Source: Anniella stebbinsi (taxonomy: Eukaryota > Chordata > Lepidosauria > Squamata > Anniellidae). Taken from it: a stretch of 64,000 bases of DNA. Positions 50,216 to 62,639 of the stretch are shown here, piece by piece. Within the stretch, counting starts at the first letter, position 1; each line of letters starts with the position of its first letter. The position numbers and the translations under genes were made by a program. The stretch is from NCBI GenBank assembly GCA_029215795.1, contig JARDYH010000005.1:16462001-16526000 (forward strand), written 5' to 3'. Below the pieces are notes generated by a model. It did no database searches. It saw only the letters and a program-made list of their open reading frames with translations, and was not told where the DNA came from.

Positions 50216-50216
50216 G

Positions 50217-50238
50217 CACACACACACACACACACACT
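50217..50238. repeat. (CA)n microsatellite
   Basis: Eleven CA units. Confidence 0.95.
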
Positions 50239-50324
50239 GGGGCTGTTATTTAACAAAATAACAGGCATTTTAAAAGCAGCCACACCTTGAACATATCAGG
50301 TAGGTTGACCCTATGTGTGGCAGT

Positions 50325-50540
50325 GGTCCTATTCAGACAACACACTAAGCCATAGTTAGGCTGCTAACCCTTTTGCAGCAAATGGTTAGGGAGCGTCTTT
50401 AAACCATGGTTATATAGCCACCATGGTTAGGAATAGTTCACATGACACACTTAGTCATGATTCCCACAACAAGCTAAGCCATAATGTTTAGCTCAAAATG
50501 TTTAACCACCGTGGCTCAGCGTGTCATCTGAACAGGGTCA
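50325..50540. mobile_element. Palindromic MITE, CCTGTTCAG family, copy 2
   Basis: GTCCTATTCAGACAACACAC at the left and GTCATCTGAACAGGGTC at the right, with AACCATGGTTA and inverted TAAGCC words inside. Homologous to 5824-6030. Confidence 0.8.
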
Positions 50541-50559
50541 ATATCTCACAACTGCCGCT

Positions 50560-52070
50560 GTGTAAAAGCTAAATGCTTTGGGTTTGGGGAAGGAAGTTCA
50601 GGCCAAGATCTACAATGTCTACAAGATTTAACAGCCAAAGTTTCAATCAGGGTGGGTGTGGGTGTGAAAATTCCAAACCAGCTTTTAATGAGATAGATGG
50701 GACTCTCTGGTGCAGTCTTTGGCTGGCCCAAGATGTCTTTTGAAAATAGGCCCAGCTTTCCCCCTACCCCTCTTTCTCATTCTTTCACTTTCTCACAGAG
50801 CCCAATCCTCACACACTTTTGTTCAGAACTAAGTCCCACGGATCTCAAGTCAGCAAGGGCAGGATCGTGCTAGAACTCTCCTATGCATTTGCTGTCACCG
50901 GTGAAAACCCAAAGGGGGAATTCAATCTGTAGAACTTCTTTCACTTACTTGTGGGCCAAACCACAAGTGATGTGTGAGCTCTGCGATCTGAGATTGCCTG
51001 ATTTTTCCAATTTTAAAGCAGCTGTTGTTGCGGGGGAGGGCTCAGGTTTTGATTAGACCATCGATGTTTGGGTGGGAGGGGTGTGAATCAACTCTCCCCC
51101 AATTTCTCTCCCCCTCTCTCTTTCGAAGATTGCACTAAAAGAGCTCTATGGACAATTGGACTCCAATCAAAGTGAATTGCTGGGTGCCTGGGTAGGGGGA
51201 ATAAACAGTGCTTATCCAAGATACCCAGGGGTATCGAAAACATTCCAACACAGAGAAAACTCTCATTTAAAAATCCAACAACTCTTTTCTATCTGATGCC
51301 GTGATTAAAGAAGATCTTAACTATTCAATATTTCTGTTATTCAGCAGGAAGTGATACAAACCTGTAATGTTCATCCCGATCTCGTTGAATTGGCTGGACG
51401 CATCTTTTGATGCAGTTTGTGATCCAAGACCACTTGGGTTTGTTTGGATGCCACTGGAGCTGGGATGGGGCCTGGCTCTTGTCAGCAGGCACAATTCAGA
51501 TATTGTTACATGCTGCTAAGACTACCATGGACTGGGGAGTAAAGGAGTTATACGGATTGCAATTCCGGCTTCTGATACCTAAGTGCAGGGTGCAAAATTG
51601 AGTCTTAGTGATTTAAATAGAACTTGCTCCTGAATAAGAGGGCTGATCCAGAAGGGCCCTCTCCTGTGCTAGGCAGATCTTCTGTATAGACCAATCCAGG
51701 TTAAAAATGGGGAGCTGAACCCAGGTTCTTTTTCACGGTCAAGGGAGAGGGGGCAGGACAATTCTGGGCAAAAATCAAAGGCCTGCCATTGGATATGTCC
51801 AAGATTAAGGAGGCGGAGGACAGTGCCTTTTAAGGGCATTTGCTATGGTTACCTTTTTAATCACTAAAAATGTCTTTGCTTTAATCACGAAAAATGCCAT
51901 TATCTGAAACACTAGTCTACTCCTCCCTACGCTTCCTCCAGGACTTAACTCTGGTGTAATAACAGCTTCCCTCTTGGGGTGAATTCAAACTCTAGGGAGG
52001 TGATTTTATTGTAACCACCATGTAAGGACAAAGGTGAAGCCTTCTTTTCTACGTGCTGCAATATATTCTA
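50560..52070. other. Intergenic, no gene recognised
   Basis: Non-repetitive at the level I can judge. No domain-bearing frame, tRNA or snRNA seen. Confidence 0.4.
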
Positions 52071-52163
52071 CCTGCTTAGAATCTATCTATCTATATATGA
52101 AATATGTTTATATATTTCATATACTGTCTGCTTTTCTTCTTAAAATCTAATCCACACTCACTC

Positions 52164-52300
52164 CAGCCTTCCCCAATTTGGTGCCCTCCAGATGTCTTGG
52201 ACTCCCAACTCCCATCATCCCTGACCGTTGGGTATGCTAACAGCAGCTGATGGGAGTTGTAATCTAAGACAGCTAGAGGGCACTGGGTTGGGGAAGGCTG
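52164..52300. mobile_element. Palindromic MITE, ACTACAACTCCC family
   Basis: CAGCCTTCCCCAATTTGGTG ... GGGTTGGGGAAGGCTG: intact terminal inverted repeats of about 25 bp. Confidence 0.88.
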
Positions 52301-52599
52301 ATTGAAATCCTTGTTTCCTTCCTTTTCATCCTTTTACTGTAGGTATTCTGGACACACACTACATCAGTTCTATGTTCTGCATAGCGCCTAGGCCCAAGGT
52401 TGCTACCTCTTGGCTCAGGCATTGCCCTTTGAAGCTCCAAATGAAGTGGAGAAAAGGCAACTGTTGTCTCCTTCTGCCTATCCGTTCTGGGCCTGAGCAG
52501 GAAACGAAGGCAGTAGCCCTCTTCTTCTTGTGTTTCCCTGAAACTGCCTCTGATCCTAGAGACAGCAATTCTAGCCATTATGAGCAAAATGGCTACCTA

Positions 52600-53370
52600 A
52601 TAATAATGATGATGATGATAATATATTTCTTACCCGCCTCTCCCTCTGGATCAAGGCAGGGAACAACATCAATACAGACAATATAAAATACATAACTGAT
52701 TAAAAGCATATAAAATTAATACCTTATTAAAATCAACCAAGTCTTAAAATTTGACTGGGTAGGCCTGCTGGAAGAGATCAGTCCTTATAGCTCTCTTAAA
52801 TTCTAGAAGACTGGTAAGTTAGCGGATCTCTTCTGGCAGGTCGTTCCACAGTCTGGGAGCGGCAGAAGAGAAGGTCTTCTGGGTAATGGTTGTCAGCCTA
52901 GTCTTGGCCGACTGTAGTAAATTCTTCCCAGAGCACCTGAGTGTGCGGGGCGTATTGTATGGGAGAAGGCGAGCCCGCAGGTAACCTGGACCCAAACCAT
53001 GTAGGGCTTTAAAGGTAATAACCAACACTTTGTACGTCACCTGGAAACTAATTGGCAGCCAGTGGAGTGATTTTAAAACTGGTGTGTGATATAGTCATCC
53101 CTAGGTGTACTGGATGCCATATTTTGAACTAGTTGAAGTTTCCGGACTAGGCACAGAGGTAGCCCTATGTACAGCGCATTGCAGAAGTCGAGCCTCGAAG
53201 TTACCAGCGCGTGCACTACCGTCTTTAGGTCTTCCAACTCTAGAGTGATGTGTCTCTGCTTTGCTTGGATAGCAAAAGCTATATGAATGACAGAGGTGTG
53301 ATTTGCCTCTTGAGTCTGGTCAGTTCCATCACAAAGCAAGCCAGTGACCAGGGCAGAATATAACCACAAT
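52600..53370 (-). mobile_element. L2-like LINE ORF2 3' part, reverse orientation
   Basis: Minus-strand frames read VVHALVTSRLDFCNALYIGL then PLCLVRKLQLVQN, followed downstream by VITFKALHGLGPGYLRARL and FSSAAPRLWNDLPEEIR, in the order expected of L2-clade ORF2. A frameshift and stop separate them. The 3' tail has GGGAGAGGCGGGTAAG (reverse of 52634). Confidence 0.88.
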
Positions 53371-53385
53371 TTCTAGAGCTGCGTG

Positions 53386-53757
53386 TAGCGATGGGGGGGG
53401 GGGGGGATTCTCCAGTTTGCATTTGAATGCAGGTATCTCTAATTTCACACTTTGCAAACTGAAATTACTTATCTTTTGAAGTTCACACTTCTCCAAATTT
53501 CATTGGAGTTCTCCAATAATAAAAAAAAATGTGTATATTGGAGAAAATATAATGTTGAAAAGTGCATTCTGTTATGAAAACTTCTTGCAAAAACGTATAT
53601 ATTAGGCAAAAATGCATGTATTATCTGAAATGTAGATGCTAAAAAATGCTCATGAATGTGCAGGCGAACTTCTAAAACAAAATGCTCAAAGTTTGAGACA
53701 AACTGAATTTAAGATTGGCAAATGAGAAACCAAAATTAGCAGATTGGTCCATCCCTA
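53386..53757. mobile_element. hAT-like element, AGGGATGG family, copy 2
   Basis: Ends TAGCGATGGGGG and TGGTCCATCCCTA. Flanking 8-mers GCTGCGTG (53378-53385) and GTTGCATG (53758-53765) differ by two transitions, one consistent with CpG decay, supporting an 8-bp TSD. Confidence 0.78.
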
Positions 53758-54875
53758 GTTGCATGTATCTACAATTCTATGTTCGCATGGCACAAGAGGA
53801 AAATGAATATATTGTGTGTAGTCCTATTTGGCATCCAGGGGACATGCCTGCCTGCCTAAAAATAAATGATATGTGAATCAACCCAGATTCCAATCCCACA
53901 GCAAGAGCTTCATTTGAGCTACATTTGGGAGGATGGATCTCCCAAACTGGTTCTGAATACTTGGGACAAGATCTGGAATGCATGAAATGTAACAGCAAGA
54001 CTGTCCGCAGCATGTGCAGAGTGCCCTTTTTTGCATTAAGTACAGCCAGACCTTGGACATCAGGGATTTCACTTCAGTCAAATGTGAGTACTGGCACCTC
54101 TCTCTATAGACATTACCTACTGTCTACATCATCCGATTCTGGGAACATTGGGAGCCTTATATTCAGTTTTCAATAAATAAAAAAAAATGCTGAGAATTAA
54201 ACCCAGTTCAGGGAAGGTTTAATCACATAAGTGCAAAATCTCTACTTCCCTAGCATCCCTGTGCTACATTACGTAAACCGCTTAGAGATTTTGTTATACC
54301 AAGCAGTATGCAAGTAGTATTAATAAATAAACGAACCATAATCTCAAAATGCCCATTTATCTACATGACAATTCTATCTTAGAATATAAAGAGGCATTAG
54401 CAGCGACTGCCCATTACTTGAGGAAGTTCATTCCCACTGGAGATTTGTGAGATATCAGGATCCAAATATGTGGTATTTATTCACAGCACAGAACTGTGAG
54501 TTTAGCTGGAGTTTTGTTCACGAGTTGGGGATGCTAAAGAAACAAGCCACCAATTTTTAAACTGAACAGCTTTCCTCCTTGGCAGTGAGAACCACTACAG
54601 CCAAAACAGCAGACAAATAATATATCCATGTGTGCATTGGGGTGGGGGAGAGGTCTCCCCTCCTCATGTGCACACATATCATAGCTTTGGATTCCAGCCT
54701 GGATCAAAGCATTTTCCAAAAGAGTCAGTGGCAAATTGTAGTCAGATGAGTTGTAAATTAAGCACATACTTCGTTTTTGGCGGGGTGGGTTTGGGGTCAT
54801 TTTGGTTCTGGTGTGTTACTGCAATAGGGAATGAAAGAGAAAATGTTGAAGATGGCATTTCCTTCGATTGTGAAG

Positions 54876-54946
54876 CTTCCATGCTGGCTGGGGATGATGG
54901 GGTTGTAATGCAACATATACAGCAGGCACCCAATTGGGGAAGGTTG
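54876..54946. mobile_element. Palindromic MITE, ACTACAACTCCC family (right half)
   Basis: CCATGCTGGCTGGGGATGAT, GGCACCCAATTGGGGAAGG; the left arm is missing. Confidence 0.7.
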
Positions 54947-55299
54947 ATTTAGCCTGTATCCTATTTTACACATCTTCCATTATCTCAAAAAGGCACCAGC
55001 AATGAAATTCTGGAGCTATGCAAAACAATAAAATTTGTATTTTAAAAGGCGGATCTACTGAAGACTCCTTAATCGTTGTCATAAATCTTTTTTTTAAAAA
55101 AAACAGCAACAGGTGGCATTAATCATTCCCTGTTTTATAAAGTGGGTTGTTTAGTGTGTGTTTGTGCGTGTGCTGAGACCGAGGCATTTTCCTGCCTGAG
55201 GTGAAGGACAAAATGTCTCCCGTCCTTCTTCCAAGTATAGTAGCCAATTGACCCAGGTAGGTCAATGTTACTTAAATGCTGGTGATAGGACACCATCTC

Positions 55300-55595
55300 C
55301 CCACAGCTAATTTAGATGCAAATTTAAGGTAATTATTAAAATTCAAACAGAAATACAGTACATCTTGCCATAGAGTGGGGAGACTGTGAGTAGGTGACCT
55401 GTGTGCCTTGCTCAGCCTGCTGTCCAAGTGCTAATAGCTGATGAGGAGCGGTTCTGATGGTACTTTATCTTTCAAGTGGTATTGGACAGGACGAGCCTTC
55501 AAATACAGGAAACATTCAAATAGAGACGGTCCTCTGGCATCACTTCAAAAAGAGGACTGTCCTCTGTAAAAGAGGGCACCTGGCCACTCTAGCTC
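55300..55595. repeat. Unclassified repeat X, copy 3
   Basis: TAGATGCAAATTTAAGGTAA, GGTGACCTGTGTGCCTTGC and GAGGACTGTCCTCTGTAAAAG align with copies at 7770 and 40497. Confidence 0.65.
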
Positions 55596-55730
55596 TGAAC
55601 ACAGCTCCCACCCCACCCTGCTCCCAAAAGGATCCATTTCAGTTGTAGCCCACCTCACAGTTTGAGGCTGAAATCCTATGCACACTTCCTGAGCCCTATT
55701 TGAATAGGCATGCATAGGATTCCACTGTAA

Positions 55731-55755
55731 ACACACACACACACACACACACACA
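55731..55755. repeat. (CA)n microsatellite
   Basis: Twelve CA units. Confidence 0.95.
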
Positions 55756-55889
55756 AGGAAGAAGAATCTGCCTATGGCAAAATTACATCCTATTGCAGGA
55801 CAGATCCACTCCACCCAACACGCTTCAAAGATATTGCACACACCCTGTAGTTGTTTTCCCCTTGGATTCCCAAGTTGTGGTTATAAGTT

Positions 55890-55925
<36 letters not shown>
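55890..55925. repeat. (TTG)n microsatellite
   Basis: Twelve TTG units. Confidence 0.95.
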
Positions 55926-56271
55926 ATGGTTCGTATTTTTAACTTCAGTTTATCGGGGAAGGAGTTGGTTATAAATACAATCATTAATCAAATTAATATT
56001 TATTTATTTCATTTCTATACTGCCCAATTTTAGGATATGAAACAGTATAACAATAGTATGAATAAATATCTACTATTTATGGAATTTTACTGGAGGTCCA
56101 GACATTATCGGCTTCCATTTATAACCTTCCCATGTTTTTCCACCACATCTTCCATCTTTTCTTAATGCAGAAAATGCGTTAAGTAGAATAAGATGGAATA
56201 GTTCCACAGTCCCTTCTGAATGATAGCGTGAGGAGCTCTCCTTCTGGAAGCACCTTCATTCCATATCTATT

Positions 56272-56490
56272 ATAGGGAAAGGCTATTGCTCAGTGGTAGA
56301 GCACACACAGCTCATGCTCACGATTCCAGGATCACTCCTTAGCATCTCCGGGGGGAGGGGGGGAAATCCTGGGGGGAAAAATCCTGCCTGAAAACCTGGG
56401 GAGTCATTACCAGCCGGTGTGGACAATACTGGGCTAGATGGACCAGTGGACTGACTCTGCAGAAGGCTGCTTCCTAAGCTCTCAATAGTA
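56272..56490 (+). mobile_element. tRNA-derived SINE, plus orientation
   Basis: Box A TTGCTCAGTGG (56286-56296) and box B AGGATCACTCC (56328-56338) give an internal RNA polymerase III promoter. The body has GGGCTAGATGGACCAGTGG and the end AGAAGGCTGCTTCC, shared in reverse with the copies at 19157 and 57072. Confidence 0.82.
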
Positions 56491-57071
56491 GGGCTTCTGG
56501 AATTTTGTTCTAGAACATCATGTGTTCATCAGAATACAAGCCTTGCTACCTTCTTGGAGGCAATGAGAAACTTCTTGTCCGCTCTTACATGTTTGGTGGC
56601 TCTGAATTTAGACAACTGTGTACTGGTGTTGGCAGTGTGTGTGTATGTGTGCGTGATTGTTTTAGGTTTTGCTTCTTGTGCACTGCCTTGAGCTGTTGGA
56701 TTGGCAGGAATAAAAAATGGCAAAAATACGACATCATCATCATCAACAATGACAACAACAGCAACAACAGCCCAGAATGGTGTTGAATCAGAAGTAGGGG
56801 AAAAGATGATCCTTAGTAAACAGGAGCCATATGGCATGTGATGGTCATGTATTAACAGGAGCTCATGATAAGATTTGAAACCCAAGTGGAGTGCAATGAA
56901 CTCAAGCTGATCCTGCGGCATGTTGAAGATCAAGATTGGAGGTGTGCTGGGCATGCAAAAACCCACCAGTGCATCCAAGACTTCCCAAAGTACAATCTGT
57001 TGGGGGACTTCTCCTCTGAAAGCCACACTGAAGTGAATTGGAGCTGCAATTGAGTGGGAGGGGTTTTCTGG

Positions 57072-57272
57072 AACATAGGACGCTGCCTTTTACTGGGTCA
57101 GACCCTCCGTCCATCTAGCCCAGTATTGTCGACACTGACTGGCAGCCACGGGCCCTCCAGGGTTTGAGGCAGGATTCTTTCCTAACCCGAGCTGTAGATG
57201 CTGGGGATCGAGACTGGGACCTGTTCAGTGCAAAGCAAGTGCTCCACCACTGAGTTATGGCTCTTCTCAAAT
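57072..57272 (-). mobile_element. tRNA-derived SINE, reverse orientation
   Basis: GGACGCTGCCTTTTACTGGG begins the reversed 3' end. AAGCAAGTGCTCCACCACTG (57234 on) is the reverse of the tRNA-like head. Confidence 0.82.
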
Positions 57273-57279
57273 GGCCGTA

Positions 57280-57500
57280 TGGGGCTTAAGGTCAGCCGGG
57301 GAGGCTTTGCTTGTGGTACCCTTGGCGGGGCTTTCTCTATGAGAGCACCCTTGCTATGGAACAGCCTGTTGTTCTCCACAGTGTTGACATACAGAGTGTC
57401 AACAGACGAACTTTTTATAGCATGCTTGTTACTGGCCACTTACGGATGTTTGCGGGTCCTTCTGAGGACGCCCATTCCTTCTGCTCTATTTTCCGCGACA
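57280..57500 (+). mobile_element. L2-like LINE C-terminal remnant
   Basis: GGGGCTTTCTCTATGAGAGC, CTTGCTATGGAACAGCCTG parallels the AFSVVAPWLWNELP coding region of the L2-like end. Confidence 0.5.
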
Positions 57501-57844
57501 AAATAAGACCCGGAAAATCCATTGTTTTCTTTTTTATTGAAGCAACATTGTTGCCATTTCCTGCTGCGTGCAGGAAAAGCAGTGTGATAAAAGTGTCCAC
57601 TGAATGGGCCACGTAATCATTGCTTCTTCCTCTTTCTTCCCCGTGTGAAGAAAGAGGAAGCTGCTCATCCCTATTGTGCGACAGAAAAGCAACAAATAAA
57701 TGTATTTAGTAGAAGTGATGGTGTCTGTGTTTGGTAGTTTGTTTATGAAAGTTCTTAGCCTCTCTGGGCTCTTTGTGAGGAAAGGCAGGATATAAACACA
57801 GCAAATAAATAAATAAAAATAAATATGTAAGCAGATGCCACAAA

Positions 57845-57945
57845 TCTCAAGTTCTTCCTCTCCCGAATATGAAGAACTTTGCGAATTTTAGTAAATTCTT
57901 ATTAAAAATCCCCGAACTGAAATGAAATTCTACACTGGCCAAATT
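57845..57945. repeat. CTCAAGTTCTT interspersed repeat
   Basis: CTCAAGTTCTTCCTCTCCC, TTTAGTAAATTCTTAT and GAAATGAAATTCT recur at 45170-45250, 45560-45640 and 58425-58505 with the same order. An unclassified short repeat of about 90 bp. Confidence 0.6.
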
Positions 57946-58194
57946 CAATCGGTACAGCTATTCCCAGCAAGACCATGTCGTACCTGCGTGACACAAAGCT
58001 GTTAAAGAACCTCCCAGAAAAAAGAGGTGGCAAGACTCATTAAGTGCCAAGGTGGTTGAATTCAAAGGGACTCAATCCTGAGCAGGATCTACATTACTGC
58101 TTTATAATGGTTTTGACAACTGTTTGGGCCCAGGTCACACTCCAGTAATGATGTACTGGTTTTATGTGCTTTTAATCACTTTTGTGTATTTTAT

Positions 58195-58241
58195 GTTGAT
58201 GTTGTTCCTCGCCTCGATCTGGAGGGAGAGGCGGGTGATAA

Positions 58242-58287
<46 letters not shown>
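58195..58287 (+). mobile_element. L2-like 3' tail with (ATT)n
   Basis: GTTCCTCGCCTCGATCTGGA, GGGAGAGGCGGGTGATAAAT, then about 15 ATT units (58243-58287). Confidence 0.75.
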
Positions 58288-58290
<3 letters not shown>

Positions 58291-58424
58291 GCTGTTTATA
58301 TCCCTGCTTGGTGTAGATCTGGCCCCAGATTTTAAAGAGCAAAGCACTCAGCACTGTGAGCCTGTATGGATGAAATGTGTGAGTTTCAATTCCTTCCATG
58401 TTTGTTTGTTTTTTTAAAAAAAAT

Positions 58425-58510
58425 CTCAAGTTCTTTTTGTCCTGAATAGGAGAAATTTGCAAATTTTGATAAATACTTATCAAAACCAAGCGGAAACAAA
58501 ATTCTCAGCC
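58425..58510. repeat. CTCAAGTTCTT interspersed repeat, further copy
   Basis: CTCAAGTTCTTTTTGTCCTG, TTTGCAAATTTTGATAAA, CTTATCAAAACCAAGCGG; same order as 45560-45640. Confidence 0.6.
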
Positions 58511-58559
58511 ATGACTATGTTGGATGTGCACAAATCTAAATGGATAAAATGGAGAGGAG

Positions 58560-58645
58560 AAGGGTAATGTAAGCCACCCTGGGTTCCTTGCAAGAGGAAA
58601 TAAAGGTGGGATGGAAATGTAACAAATGAATGAATGAATGAATCT
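58560..58645 (+). mobile_element. Retroposon 3' tail with (AATG)n
   Basis: GTAAGCCACCCTGGGTTCC, AAGGTGGGATGGAAATGTAA then four AATG units. It is a typical LINE/SINE end; family unresolved. Confidence 0.5.
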
Positions 58646-58859
58646 ATCAATGGAGCCAAAGGTCTTAGAGAAAAATCAACTGAGGATGTCTCCTGTAAAA
58701 TGAAGGACACGAATGCTCCGGAGCTGTTCCCAGCTATTTCAATGGTCTTGCACAGGAGAAGTCTCCAGGGGCTTGCAGAAATCCAGCAAATGCCTTTATA
58801 TACTGGCATTGCAGTGACAGAAAGAACCTTTGGTAGCTTTCGGAAGCCAAGATTGCTTG

Positions 58860-60290
58860 GGCTTTTCCTTGCCTGAGGACTAATCAGGGCATTTTCTCTG
58901 TTTTCTATGTGTTGTACACATGGGAGTCACACTTGCACTTCTCTGCACACTAAGGAGGAAAAGAAAAATGTGCAGTGTAATAACACTTGGATCTCAGCCC
59001 TGATCAGGTATTGTTTACTAGAGAATTCATTTCAGAACGCAGATCTGAGCAGGAATAAGGAACGCGGCTTGCATGCTAAACAGAACCCTGCCAAACTGAG
59101 TTCCTTTGTAAGCCCCGTGGATTTTCAGTGAGGGAGTTAAGCACATGCAAAATGAGACTAAACTGGGTTCAATCCTGCACATGTGAGAAATGACTGGGAC
59201 TTGATTCCTGGTTGCGTGATGCCTGTTGTCCATCTCATCGTACAGAGAAGTGGAAGTCACTGATCACATCTGCAAAATCTAGGGGAAAAGGTTTCTCTTC
59301 TGCATGGCCACCAGTTGTAAGCATACATCAGTTTTCACCGGGGGAGATAATAACTCGTTGGAGCCAGGCTGAGTGGGCCATTGCCCTCCTGACCTATCTA
59401 CCTGTGAAGTAACGATACCCAATCACATTCTGAAGGAAGAGGCAAAGGGAATGGCTCCTGGGTTGCTCAGGTCTGCATTTTCTCTTCCTCCCAGAGCGGC
59501 GGATAAATCTTTCAACATATGGAAACGAGCAAAAAGGGAATTGCTGTTGTTTAAGAGGAGAGACTTTGAGGCTTTTGTCCCACGGGAGAGCATAGCCATG
59601 GGGTCAGAGATCAAGCCAGGTCTGAAAACTCTCTCCTTTTTCTGGGCACTGTTCTGCCTGGAGCTATCACTCCCCACCCCTCCACCCCCATCCTGGAGCC
59701 TAATTGCCTCTGTTTTGTCCCAATTTCATCTCAGGGTTCAAGCCATGGATGAGACACACTAGTCAGGAAGATTGTTCCAGTGTGTGTGTATATGTGTGCA
59801 TGTAATCGCAGAGTTTTTGGGTGCACCCTTTTATGGGTGCTGCCGCCATCCTAGGTAAGGTTGGGTGCTTTCAAAGTTGGCTTCCTGTTTGTGGAATTCC
59901 TTCAGGAGTGAGACCCACCGGTTTTGTCCCACTGACCCCTTTGGAGGGGCACAATAAGAACTTAAGCTGCTGTCGAGATACATACATTTAATCTGAATTA
60001 AAGTTTGCTCCTCATGTAACCCTGTATTACTGCTAAGATGCCAGACTTTACATTTTAAAATTTGCATTGCAGTATGTTACAGCCTATGGCCAGAATGAGA
60101 AAATGTATTACTGCTGGGTTAAGAATGAACGTTTTAAATTTACCTGCTTTTAAATTAACGGGTTGGTATTTGTTTTTATTGTTTTCAATTCTAAATTGAT
60201 TCTTATTATTTTTAAAGAAATTGTCAGCTGCTTTGTGGGGGGGAATGGGGAGGTAAAAAAGCAGGGTACGAATTGAAAAAGCAAATTAAG
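58860..60290. other. Intergenic, no gene recognised
   Basis: A 129-codon plus-strand frame (59373-59762) shows no recognisable domain and no splice-flanked structure. No repeats recognised besides short T-rich runs. Confidence 0.4.
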
Positions 60291-60298
60291 TGAGATGG

Positions 60299-60299
<1 letters not shown>

Positions 60300-60340
<41 letters not shown>
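60300..60340. repeat. (ATT)n microsatellite
   Basis: About 13 TAT/ATT units. Confidence 0.95.
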
Positions 60341-60617
60341 GTCAAGCTTGCATGTGTCATGATGCTGCACCCCTCTCCCAACAACCTTGCAAGAATGACT
60401 GGGTATTAGCTGAAGAATTTTCAGCACAAACCTATGCAGGTTTACTGAGAAGTAGATCCCAGTGAATTCAGTGGGATGTACTTGCAAATAATTATGGATA
60501 AGATCGCAGCCTTTGTTTCCTAAGGCTAAACTAATTCACATACACAGTTACTTTCCCTTAAATATTCATAGGACTGGGCTGAATGAATTTCAGCTTTCTT
60601 TCTCTTTTATAAAACAT

Positions 60618-60760
60618 AGGCGCACAGGAAGCATCCTTATACTGAGTCAAACCATTGGGCACTTTCCTAGCCCTACCTAGCGATGCCTGGGACCTTTTGC
60701 ATGCGCTCCCATTGATCTATTGCCCATCCCCTAAAACATGTTTCTAGCCCTTATCGTTGT
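60618..60760 (-). mobile_element. tRNA-derived SINE, partial
   Basis: AGGAAGCATCCTTATACTGAG and CCTGGGACCTTTTGCATGCG match the reversed body of the SINE at 57072; the tRNA-like head is degraded. Confidence 0.6.
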
Positions 60761-60769
60761 GCAGATATG

Positions 60770-62395
60770 TTTGCTGAAGAAGATTTCCAGGGACTAGAAG
60801 GCTGGGTTTCACTCTGCTGTAACACTTCCTTGCATTGACACATGATGCTTAGCAGAAACATGTATGGAAAAATAGTAAAAACTGCAGAATTAATGATCCA
60901 AAATAAGGGGAATCATGAACAATTCACTTCATTTGCATAACTTATACAGGTTGCAGAATTGAACCTTTCTCCTCGCAGAATTCTGGGAAATCTTAGACTA
61001 GAGGGTTTTTTTTGTTTTGTTTTGGTTTTTTGCTGCTGTAGTGCAGAAGAGCCATTTATATGAATAAGCAGCAATACCTTACTTAACTCTCTTGAATTGC
61101 CTAAGCAGCCTGGACCAAGTTCTTCACAGGTTTCTATACTGTGCAACAGAAAAGAGAAATTCCATCAGGTGTTGGTTTTTCCTTCATTGCGGGAACGTGG
61201 TTTGGGGGAGGGAGGGTCCGCATCTAGTGGATTTTTTCCCTCCTGTGAAAGTCTTAAAGGCACAACAGCCCTGTCAGGGACTCAACCTGGCAACTACCTA
61301 GAGATGTGTGAAACCCGCCCCTCTGTTTCTGCTTCTCTGCACATTGACATGGCAAACCTGCTGTTTTCACAATGCAGTATTGAATCCTCATTGTTTGATG
61401 CGTGCGTATCATTATCTGAGACAGGCTTAACCATGTATCATGTTCCCCATCCAAAATCACTGGCACCTTTCTCTAAATGGGATAATACAAATTTGAATTT
61501 TTCTTGCAGCTCAAATGTGCATTTGGCTCAGTGGTGCATCACCCTGAAATTTCTGCCGGTATGTAGATCTGATGATAGTGATCTCAGAACTGCTGCCTGG
61601 TCCGGCCAGACACTTAGTCATAGCAGCGAATAAATTAGGAGAAAGCTGGCTCTACAATGCAGCAAGGTGAATCAGGTTGCTTCAGGCGGCAGAATTGGGG
61701 TGCCTTTTGGGAGGTGGCCTTGTCCCAGGACGGCCCTTGATTTTAAAGCCCTGTCCATGGAAATCACTACCCTAATGGTGAAAGTGACAGAGGAAGGCAG
61801 AAATTGATGTTTGAATGGTGCAGCAAGACTTTAAAGTGTGGGTCCTAGCAAGGGAAGGAAAGTGCATTTGGGCTCTGCTTCAGGCAGCAACATCTCTAGG
61901 GCTGGCACTGCATCATGAGCAGAAATTCATGGATATCTGTAGTATCTCCACCTAAAGCCATGCATCCTTATAGGTGTTGTGAGTGCCATTTAATCCGTAT
62001 TAGTGTCCATGCGTGTGGAAACAAGAGGTGATTGTTATTTACGTTTATATAATGCCGAAAACCTGGTTGTATTTTGAGGGAAGAATGAATCATTGAGCTT
62101 TTGAGCTTTAAGTAGCAGCATTGTTTAGCACGCATGGACTGGGGACCTAGGCAACTGGAAGTCTACCTTGACTCGATAGTGGCGAGTTGTCTTTAGAAAG
62201 CTGTTATTTTATAATTCTCAGTTCCGCACCTGCAATATGGGCATAATGTATGTGTGGGGGGCTTTCCTTACAGGAGCTTTGAATGGGTGGAAGATGTGCA
62301 TGTATCTACATATTAGGATGTCTTTGTGAGTCCTAGCTTATGAAGTGACTTTGAGGCTTTGCCTTCCTTTTTTGTGTTTGAATGCTGTTTAATGT
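60770..62395. other. Intergenic, no gene recognised
   Basis: A 178-codon plus-strand frame (61097-61633) has no domain, no neighbouring exon and no exon-like GC3. I treat it as chance. Confidence 0.4.
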
Positions 62396-62404
62396 GGAAG
62401 AAAA

Positions 62405-62632
62405 TGGCTGAATTTGGACGACACAATAAGCAACTGGGTGGGGGGAAACAATCGTCAGTTGTATTGACTATCGTGTCGTCCGAATGCTGCCATAGTCAAC
62501 TCAGCACTGATCCTAATCCATACCACGGTTGATTATTTATTACCATGTTGTGTGGGGAGTACCCCCTAGATGAACAACTGTAAAGTTGATTATTACCCCA
62601 CCATTGACTATTGTGTTGTCTGAATTCAGCCA
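62405..62632. mobile_element. Palindromic MITE, TGGCTGAATT family
   Basis: Left TGGCTGAATTTGGACGACAC and right TTGTCTGAATTCAGCCA are inverted. Internal TATCGTGTCGTCCGAAT and AACTGTAAAGTTGATTATTA pair with other arms. 228 bp; no clear TSD. Confidence 0.75.
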
Positions 62633-62639
62633 ATGTGTG

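Noticed and set aside
56286..56338. Possible functional tRNA gene
   Set aside because: A and B boxes are present but no acceptor or anticodon stem closes; the 3' body is shared with other SINE copies.
61097..61633. 178-codon plus-strand frame
   Set aside because: No domain, no splice-site framing and ordinary intergenic composition.
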